Shown here one piece after another: positions 6,674-11,459 of a DNA stretch of 11,459 bases (position 1 is its first letter; the number at the start of each line of letters is the position of its first letter). The notes under the pieces are model-generated. The model had not been told where the DNA came from and searched no databases. It saw only the letters and a list, made by a program, of their open reading frames with translations. Location: positions 1-11,459 of the forward strand of contig NZ_CAMLJP010000157.1 in NCBI RefSeq assembly GCF_946480385.1. The letters run 5' to 3'. The translations under genes were made by a program, and so were the position numbers. This DNA is from an uncultured Azospirillum sp. Its GTDB lineage: Bacteria > Pseudomonadota > Alphaproteobacteria > Azospirillales > Azospirillaceae.

Positions 6674-8008
6674 ATGGACAAGCTTCTGACCCTCCCCGAA
6701 TGGGCCGAGAGGGTGTATGGCGACAACCCACCTTCGCTCGCCACCCTCAGACGCTGGGCACGTGATTGCCGGATCTATCCGGTGCCCGAACGCCACGGCC
6801 GCTCCTATTACCTGCTCGCGAGCGCACGGTTCCAGATTGAGGCTCCCCACGCCGCGACCTCAGTTCGCCCCGTCCGATCCGTAGTGCCTGGGACGGAGGC
6901 CATCACAGCAGGTCGCCCGCGGGGGCCGAGAACCAAAGGCCTGCCCGCGAACCTGTATGAGCGCTCCGGCTATTACTCGTGGCGCGACCCGCGCGATGGG
7001 AAGGAGTATGGACTTGGCCGCGACCGCCGGTCAGCCATCAGGCAAGCCATCGAGGCAAACCATGAAGTGGAGGGGGCGCGCGACCGGCGTTCCTTGGTTG
7101 ATCGCTTGGCAGTCGGCAAGGACAACAGCATGGGCGCGTGGTGTGACACCTATCTGACGATCCTCGAATCCCGCAAGCTGGCCGCCAACAGCATGAAGGA
7201 GTTCCGGTCCAGGCTGAAGGTGATTCGGGCGGCGTGGGCGGATCGCCGCATCGACGCCATCACCACCCGCGATGTTGCCGATTTTCTCGATCAATGGGAG
7301 TCCAGCGGCAGGAAGAGCATGGCATCGGCCATGCGGTCCATGCTGCTGGACGCCTTCAAGGCTGCGCAGACGAAGGGCTGGGTGAAGGACAACCCCGTTT
7401 TGCCGACCAAGGCGCCGACAATCGAGGTGCAGCGCGCCCGCCTGACCCTGGACGATTTCCGCGCCATCCACGCGGTTGCGGTCAAGGACTATGCGCCGTG
7501 GCTTGCCAGGGTGATGGAGCTGGCGCTCGTCACCGGCCAACGGCGCGAAGACCTCGCCACCATGGGTCCGCGCGATGTCCGCGACGGCAAGCTCTGGGTC
7601 ACCCCGAAGAAGACCGAGAAGCACGGCATGCGCATCTGCATCCCGCTCGACCTGCGCCTGCAGGTCGTCAACTGGTCCGTCGGCGAGGTGATCGCCCGGT
7701 GCCGGGACAAGGTGCTGAGCCCGCGCTTCATCCACCACAGCAGCTTTGCCGGCAGGGCCAAACCGGGAGACGGCATCCGGCCGCACACGATCAGCATGTG
7801 GTTTGCCGAGGCTCGCGACAAGACCGGGCGCACCTGGGCGGACGGCAGCACGCCGCCGAGCTTCCACGAGATCCGGAGCTTGGCCGCCCGGCTCTACCAT
7901 GAGCAGGGCATCAATGCGCAGATGCTGCTCTGTCACAAATCCCCGGCAATGACAGCTCGCTACTGCGATTCTCGCGGTTCGGAATGGATAGAGGTCAAGC
8001 CGAAATGA
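6674..8008 (+). CDS. Lambda-family tyrosine integrase with an N-terminal Xis-like excisionase domain
   Basis: This 444-residue site-specific recombinase inserts and possibly excises the element. Residues 1-57 resemble lambda Xis: LTLPEW, PSLATLRRWARDCRI and the P-x-P...GRSYY wing of the winged helix. Residues 79-146 resemble the lambda Int arm-binding domain (LPANLYERSGYYSWRDP and KEYGLGRDRRSAI). The core-binding domain covers about 150-250. The catalytic domain covers 255-440 with all expected residues: R290 (VTGQR), K313 (KKTEK), H398 and R401 (FHEIR), H421 (LCHKS) and nucleophile Y430. Lambda Int alone is about 356 residues, so the Xis part is a true extension. ATG at 6674 has GAGG five bases upstream. 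The only early internal start is GTG at 6884 with no visible ribosome site. Xis and Int are separate genes in lambda. Confidence 0.93.
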   Translation: MDKLLTLPEWAERVYGDNPPSLATLRRWARDCRIYPVPERHGRSYYLLASARFQIEAPHAATSVRPVRSVVPGTEAITAGRPRGPRTKGLPANLYERSGYYSWRDPRDGKEYGLGRDRRSAIRQAIEANHEVEGARDRRSLVDRLAVGKDNSMGAWCDTYLTILESRKLAANSMKEFRSRLKVIRAAWADRRIDAITTRDVADFLDQWESSGRKSMASAMRSMLLDAFKAAQTKGWVKDNPVLPTKAPTIEVQRARLTLDDFRAIHAVAVKDYAPWLARVMELALVTGQRREDLATMGPRDVRDGKLWVTPKKTEKHGMRICIPLDLRLQVVNWSVGEVIARCRDKVLSPRFIHHSSFAGRAKPGDGIRPHTISMWFAEARDKTGRTWADGSTPPSFHEIRSLAARLYHEQGINAQMLLCHKSPAMTARYCDSRGSEWIEVKPK

Positions 8009-8101
8009 GGATGAGTTGCGTGCACGAAAGCGGGCCGGGCGGCCGGTGGGTGATGGCCTTTGAGCACGTTCCAGCCTAACAACCCGCGCCAAGCCCTGCC
8101 G

Positions 8102-8518
8102 CTAACTCTCGGAAGGGATGACCTCCACCTCCGTCTCACGCAGCCACAGTTCCGCGCCGATCGGAAGATGCGTAGGCGGCTCCGGCTGCAGTTCGGCCCA
8201 GACCTCGAGCGGCTTCCGAGCGAAGCGGACCAGATAGGTCGTTCCTGCCAGATCGGTGAAAGACGGGTTGCGGTTGCCGGGCGTCTGCGTCTCAGTCACC
8301 GCACCGACCATCCCCGCCTTAATCCCGGTGCCAGCGATGTTCGCGATCACATGGACCAGCGTCCGACGACCGGCGGCTTCACGGCTGGAGGCGCTCAACA
8401 CCTTGTAGGCGGCAACCTGCGCAATGATCAGTTGCTCCACATCCCGAACGGCCTGCTTTGGCGCGGTGTTGTCGAACAGATCGCGCATCGCCATTCCATC
8501 TGAAGCGCTGTCGCCCAT
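8102..8518 (-). CDS. Hypothetical protein, second gene of the element's minus-strand pair
   Basis: I do not recognise this protein of about 138 residues. It has no signal peptide or clear membrane span and reads as a soluble alpha/beta protein. The N-terminal half is helical (VRDVEQLIIAQVAAYKVL, RTLVHVIANIAGTG). The C-terminal half looks beta-rich (TTYLVRFARKPLEVWAEL, GAELWLRETEVEVIP). I prefer ATG at 8518, preceded by AAAGG at good spacing. GTG at 8557, with GGAG upstream and overlapping the stop of the preceding gene, is nearly as good and would add 13 residues. Close spacing to the upstream gene suggests one transcript. Its codon use is less GC-rich than that of the flagellar genes, which fits horizontal transfer. 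Its end faces the integrase end. Confidence 0.65.
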   Translation of the reverse strand: MGDSASDGMAMRDLFDNTAPKQAVRDVEQLIIAQVAAYKVLSASSREAAGRRTLVHVIANIAGTGIKAGMVGAVTETQTPGNRNPSFTDLAGTTYLVRFARKPLEVWAELQPEPPTHLPIGAELWLRETEVEVIPSES

Positions 8519-8549
8519 CGGTAGACCTTTACGGCCATCGATCGAATGC

Positions 8550-9296
8550 TCACTCACCTGCCAACTCCATTTCAGGTTCCGCAACCGAAGGCGCCAAGTA
8601 GTTCGGCGGGACGCCATTCTTCAGCAGGTCGACAAGCGCGTTCTGGGTGGTCACAACTTCCTGCGAAGTTTTGACGCGCTGATCCTGGACGCTCATCACG
8701 CAGATCGTGACCTCCTGATCGTTCACGGCTTTCACTTGAATGGAATGGCGGGTCTCTGGCCCCCAGGGTGCCGGCGAGTGGAACAGATCACCCTGCTCAA
8801 AGCTGTACCGCGGCGGAATCCCCTGCGTCCAAGTACGCCTGCGTGACTTGGGATCGATGACGCAGTCGATGTCCAACGCGGACCTGAAGGACGCATGCAC
8901 ACCAAACGCCCAACCGACAGCAAAGCCGTTCGCGCCGAATGTCACGTTGATGGTCGTGGTGCGGATCGGGTCGTTCTCCGGCCTGGGCCAGAACCGCGGT
9001 AGCTGTCCACCAGCTTCTTGCAGCAAGGCGGTCAGGTAAGCCGGGATGTCTTCGACGCATTCGCCCGTGTCGAGGTCGACCAGCCCTAGGACGCGGTTGG
9101 ATAGGAAGTCCTTGAGGTTTCGGCCGCCATCAACCTCCCGACAGCGGAGCGACACTCGGTAGGTTCGATCCGCCGTTTCATATTCGTCCACTTGTGCAAG
9201 AACGACTTCACGCCGCGACCTGATGCGATCTGAGCCAACGTAATCAAGCGCTAGGCGCTTACCCACGCCAGCACAGAGCTTTTTCCGTTCAGACAT
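8550..9296 (-). CDS. Hypothetical protein with a possible WYL-like N-terminal domain
   Basis: This 248-residue protein is not confidently recognised. Residues 15-90 have the spacing of a WYL-type beta barrel: LDYVGSDRIRSRREVV, then VDEYETADRTYRVSLRC, then NLKDFLSNRVLGLVDLDTGE. WYL-type domains are ligand- or nucleic-acid-sensing modules common in regulators and defence systems, but this assignment is by eye only. The rest has Trp- and Pro-rich segments (LPRFWPRPENDP, WTQGIPPRYSFEQGD) and a beta-rich end (IQVKAVNDQEVTICVMSVQDQ). I chose ATG at 9296; GTG at 9305 would add three residues. It lies between the XRE repressor and the other unknown gene on the same strand, so the three may be cotranscribed. 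Codon use is less GC-biased than in the flanks. Confidence 0.65.
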   Translation of the reverse strand: MSERKKLCAGVGKRLALDYVGSDRIRSRREVVLAQVDEYETADRTYRVSLRCREVDGGRNLKDFLSNRVLGLVDLDTGECVEDIPAYLTALLQEAGGQLPRFWPRPENDPIRTTTINVTFGANGFAVGWAFGVHASFRSALDIDCVIDPKSRRRTWTQGIPPRYSFEQGDLFHSPAPWGPETRHSIQVKAVNDQEVTICVMSVQDQRVKTSQEVVTTQNALVDLLKNGVPPNYLAPSVAEPEMELAGE

Positions 9297-9381
9297 CCGA
9301 AACACCCACCTCAGAACGAGAACGGAATCCGTTCAACGCAACCGGATGAGATTGCACGAGGCAATGGTCAGTTGTCGAGTC

Positions 9382-9624
9382 TCAGGCTGTTGCTTTTAGC
9401 CGCACGCCCGGGCCGCCGTGTCCGTTGTACTGACCGGCCGGAATGAACTCTACGCCCGCCGCTTCCAGCGCGGTTTGGAGCTTACTCAGCGTGCCAGCCA
9501 GGGCGTCGCCACCGCTCTCAATCCTGCTGACGGTGTTCGGCGTGACGCCTGCCTCCTTCGCCAATTCGCGGACACCCCACTGAACTGCCGCACGGGCCAT
9601 GCGAATTTGATCCCCGGTGATCAT
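9382..9624 (-). CDS. XRE-family helix-turn-helix repressor
   Basis: This 80-residue DNA-binding protein has a complete Cro/C1-type helix-turn-helix at about residues 3-57: ITGDQIRMARAAVQWGVREL, then EAGVTPNTVSRIESGGDAL. A short tail follows, with GVEFIPAGQYNGHGGPGVRL. The start ATG at 9624 gives the usual MITGDQIR beginning; an in-frame TTG at 9654 would add ten residues. It probably represses its own promoter, because a set of repeated, partly palindromic sites (9629-9689) lies directly upstream and one palindrome covers its ribosome binding site. It may also control a rightward promoter toward the solute-binding protein. Position and size fit the control gene of a small mobile element, or the antitoxin-like half of a two-gene module. 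Confidence 0.88.
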   Translation of the reverse strand: MITGDQIRMARAAVQWGVRELAKEAGVTPNTVSRIESGGDALAGTLSKLQTALEAAGVEFIPAGQYNGHGGPGVRLKATA

Positions 9625-9628
9625 CAAG

Positions 9629-9689
9629 CGATACCCTGTATCGACGGATAGCAATTTTGTATTGACGGGCTACCCCTTCCGTCGATACA
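9629..9689. promoter_or_regulatory. Operator cluster of the XRE repressor
   Basis: TGTATCGACGG at 9637-9647, TGTATTGACGG at 9658-9668 and the inverted copy CCGTCGATACA at 9679-9689 start at exact 21-bp intervals, two helical turns. The proximal site is also part of a perfect palindrome CGATAC-CCT-GTATCG (9629-9643). Such ordered half-sites are typical of repressor operators and place all copies on one face of the helix. The palindrome overlaps the repressor's own ribosome binding site. Confidence 0.65.
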
Positions 9690-9691
9690 TT
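9662..9691 (+). promoter_or_regulatory. Possible rightward promoter inside the operator cluster
   Basis: TTGACG (9662-9667) and TACATT (9686-9691) are 18 bp apart and resemble a sigma-70 type promoter directed toward the solute-binding protein gene. Both elements overlap operator copies, so the repressor would block it. The predicted leader is about 150 nucleotides. Confidence 0.35.
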
Positions 9692-9716
9692 GTACCTATC
9701 GAGCGAGACAGCGCAA
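9689..9716 (-). promoter_or_regulatory. Possible leftward promoter of the XRE repressor
   Basis: On the minus strand TTGCGC (9716-9711) and TACAAT (9694-9689) are 16 bp apart. The -10 is good and the -35 is weak. The predicted start is near 9682, giving a leader of about 58 nucleotides that runs through the operator copies. Confidence 0.35.
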
Positions 9717-9849
9717 CGCTTAACAGGAAGACCGCCGGAAAGCCTCCCTGCTCTGCTCCAGCTGATAGCTCCTTGATCCGAACCTCTCACCGTGCATCCA
9801 CGGCGCGCCATCCGGCGCGAACGCCCCCGCCATGCCTGGAGGATCCCGC

Positions 9850-10695
9850 ATGAGCCGCCTTGCCCTGTTCACCACCGCCGCGGCTGTTGCCGCCACCATC
9901 GCCACCGGCGCCGTCTCCTTCGCCAGTCAGCAACCCGAACCGGCCCCGGTGCTGCGCATCGCCACCGAAGGCGCATTCGCCCCGTGGAACGCCACCACCG
10001 CCGACGGCAAGTTGGTAGGCTTCGAGGTCGACCTGGCCAACGACCTGTGCCAGCGGATGCGGGTCCGCTGCGCCATCGTCGCCCAGGACTGGACCGGCAT
10101 CCTGCCCGGCCTGCAGCAGGGCCGGTATGACGCCGTCATGGCGGGCGTCACCGCCACCGCCGAGCGGGCCGCCGTGGTTGACTTCAGCGCTGCATATGCC
10201 GCCGATCCTGCCATCTTCGCGGTGCGGCCGGGCTCCGACTTGATCGGCGCGCTGCCCGATGTGGAGCGCGCCGACCTCTCCACCCCGGCCGGCCAGCGCA
10301 TCACCGGCAGCGCTGCTCGCGCCATGGACGGGAAGGTGATCGCCGTGCAGGCCTCGACCATCCACGCCCACATGCTGGAGGCGCTGTTCCCTCGCATCCG
10401 GCTGCGCTTCTACGAGACGGTGGACGCTGCCGCCCTGGACCTCGCGGCCGGCCGCGTCGACGCGATGCTGACCGCCCGCACGACGGTGGACGCCCTGCGT
10501 GCCGCTGGCGGGCACCTGATCCCAGTCGGCCCCGCCTTCAGCGGCGGTGTATTGGGCGGCGGTGTGGCTGTCGCCGTCCGCAAGGGCGACCAGTTGTCCG
10601 CCCGCTTCACCCAGGCTATCGCCAGTGCCGCAGAGGACGGCACCACCGCGCGCCTGTCCGGCCGCTGGTTCGGCACCGACTTGTCGGTTCACTGA
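9850..10695 (+). CDS. Family 3 (polar amino acid type) ABC transporter solute-binding protein
   Basis: This periplasmic receptor delivers a small polar solute, probably an amino acid or derivative, to an ABC importer. The 281-residue precursor has a Sec signal peptide (LFTTAAAVAATIATGAVSFA). The family start follows: VLRIATEGAFAPWNATTADG, then GFEVDLANDLCQRM and DWTGILPGLQQGRYDAVMAG. TATAER carries R106, which matches the ligand-carboxylate Arg of HisJ-like proteins. GKVIAVQAST marks the second lobe. By eye, the Asp that binds the ligand amino group in HisJ is replaced in VDAMLTAR, so specificity may differ. I chose ATG at 9850 because GGAGG lies seven bases upstream; ATG at 9832 is inferior. 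No permease or ATPase gene is visible nearby. Its high-GC codon use resembles the host flagellar genes. Confidence 0.85.
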   Translation: MSRLALFTTAAAVAATIATGAVSFASQQPEPAPVLRIATEGAFAPWNATTADGKLVGFEVDLANDLCQRMRVRCAIVAQDWTGILPGLQQGRYDAVMAGVTATAERAAVVDFSAAYAADPAIFAVRPGSDLIGALPDVERADLSTPAGQRITGSAARAMDGKVIAVQASTIHAHMLEALFPRIRLRFYETVDAAALDLAAGRVDAMLTARTTVDALRAAGGHLIPVGPAFSGGVLGGGVAVAVRKGDQLSARFTQAIASAAEDGTTARLSGRWFGTDLSVH

Positions 10696-10759
10696 TCCCC
10701 TGGAACGATGGCCTCTCTCCCATAGTCCAGGACAAGGCCCTCCCCTGGAGCTCCCCACG

Positions 10760-10966
10760 ATGACGAACCCGACCAATGCACCCGAACCGCGTTCCGCCAC
10801 CGAAATCCATGGCCTCATTGCCGAACTGAAGGTCGGTGGCAGCCTCGTGTTGCATAACGATGAATACGACCCCGCCGATGTGCTTCGGGCGGAGATCGCG
10901 AACGGCCATCGCTATGTCATGGACTCGGCCGGCGCGCCGTATGTCCGCATCACCCGCTGGGCGTAA
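10760..10966 (+). CDS. Small hypothetical protein
   Basis: This 68-residue protein is not recognised. It is soluble and acidic, with a helical part (SATEIHGLIAELKVGGSLVL), the motif DEYDPADVLRAEIANGHRY and a short beta end (APYVRITRWA). GGAG nine bases before the ATG supports the start. The gene lies 64 bp after the solute-binding protein and 23 bp before the next gene, in the same direction. Its first residues, MTNPTNAP, resemble the MTTITNAP of the next protein, and the start regions of both genes are also alike. Confidence 0.7.
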   Translation: MTNPTNAPEPRSATEIHGLIAELKVGGSLVLHNDEYDPADVLRAEIANGHRYVMDSAGAPYVRITRWA

Positions 10967-10989
10967 AGCACCGACAGGAGTTCCCCACC

Positions 10990-11459
10990 ATGACGACCAT
11001 CACCAACGCGCCCAAGGGCGCGAACGCCTCAGCTACGCCCATCGTCTGTGCTACCCGCCACACCGTCACGGCGCACGAACGCGCCGCCGAGCGCGAAGTC
11101 CAGGACCTGCGAGCGATGCTGCTGGGGAGTACCTCCCTTCCCCACCTGGGAATGACGATCGCCGAGGCCAGCCGGAAGACCGCCGAACTACTGGCGGAGA
11201 ACGATGGCCTCGACCTGCTGACCGACGAACAGGCCGACGCCTTTGCCGCCCAATGGAGCGTGCTGGAAAACACCGTCATCGCCGCCGTGCCCAGCACGAT
11301 CCTGGACGCCGCGTCGATCCTGGACCGCATCTTTCCGGATGATGACCCCCACTTTCCCGAGCGCGACATTCCCGCCGTGCGCCGCGTCGCGACCTTCCTG
11401 CATCAAGTCGTGGAGACGGCTCGAAGCGTGTCTCCGGACGAAACCAGCATCATCCCCAG
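10990..11459 (+). CDS. Hypothetical protein, N-terminal part (runs off the window)
   Basis: The frame is open from ATG at 10990 to the window edge, giving 156 residues. I do not recognise it. It appears soluble, largely helical and acidic, with AHERAAEREVQDLRAMLLG, a second helix AEASRKTAELLAENDGLDLL and a WSVLENTVIAAVPSTILDAA segment. It has no signal peptide, membrane span or known catalytic motif. GGAG nine bases upstream supports the start. The small gene before it probably shares its transcript and has a related start region and N-terminus. Short helical proteins like this are common in mobile elements, but no function can be given. Confidence 0.7.
   Translation, partial: MTTITNAPKGANASATPIVCATRHTVTAHERAAEREVQDLRAMLLGSTSLPHLGMTIAEASRKTAELLAENDGLDLLTDEQADAFAAQWSVLENTVIAAVPSTILDAASILDRIFPDDDPHFPERDIPAVRRVATFLHQVVETARSVSPDETSIIP

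Noticed and set aside
6884..8008. Separate integrase start at GTG codon 71
   Set aside because: No ribosome binding site is visible before it, while ATG at 6674 has a good one. It is kept only as an idea for a second, shorter product.
8031..8046. Hairpin between the convergent integrase and hypothetical gene ends
   Set aside because: GGCC-GGGC-GGCC gives only four pairs without a T-tract, as expected by chance in this GC-rich DNA.
7031..8092. Long open frame on the minus strand opposite the integrase
   Set aside because: It mirrors the codon pattern of the integrase on the other strand, has Arg/Pro/Ala/His-rich composition and shows no family motif. The integrase has complete catalytic motifs.
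1..11459. tRNA, rRNA, CRISPR array or insertion sequence
   Set aside because: I saw no cloverleaf, no regularly spaced repeat-spacer pattern and no transposase or terminal inverted repeats of an insertion sequence.

Overview
The window looks like an Azospirillum-type alphaproteobacterium (order Rhodospirillales). It is strongly GC-rich with high GC at third codon positions, and it carries the alphaproteobacterial motility order fliL-fliM-DUF6468-motE on one strand and flgF-flgG-flgA-flgH on the other. I infer the genus from gene order and sequence style, not from a database match.

Positions 1-6317 are a divergent flagellar locus. On the minus strand fliL, fliM, a DUF6468 membrane/coiled-coil protein and the start of a MotE-like protein form a tight operon; the last two joints are ATGA stop/start overlaps. 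On the plus strand flgF, flgG, flgA and flgH encode rod, P-ring chaperone and L-ring proteins, with short gaps. The 488-base divergent region holds a near-consensus sigma-54 promoter for flgF (3100-3115). Upstream of it lie six copies of a CCCGGCA/TTGCCCGG motif that look like enhancer-binding sites.

Positions 6318 to about 9700 look like an inserted mobile element, visibly lower in GC in its minus-strand genes. It starts just behind an intact flgH with a non-coding stretch full of short direct and inverted repeats, likely the attachment region. Next comes a remarkable integrase of the phage lambda Int family. Its N-terminus is a complete lambda Xis-like excisionase domain, so recombinase and directionality factor appear to be one 444-residue protein. 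Two unrecognised genes and a small XRE-family repressor follow on the minus strand. The repressor lies next to a well-ordered operator cluster with copies 21 bp apart.

Positions 9700-11459 run rightwards: an orphan family 3 (polar amino acid type) solute-binding protein, then two unrecognised small proteins that share both their translation start region and their first residues. The right end of the element is not visible. The solute-binding protein and the following genes may be cargo or resumed host sequence.
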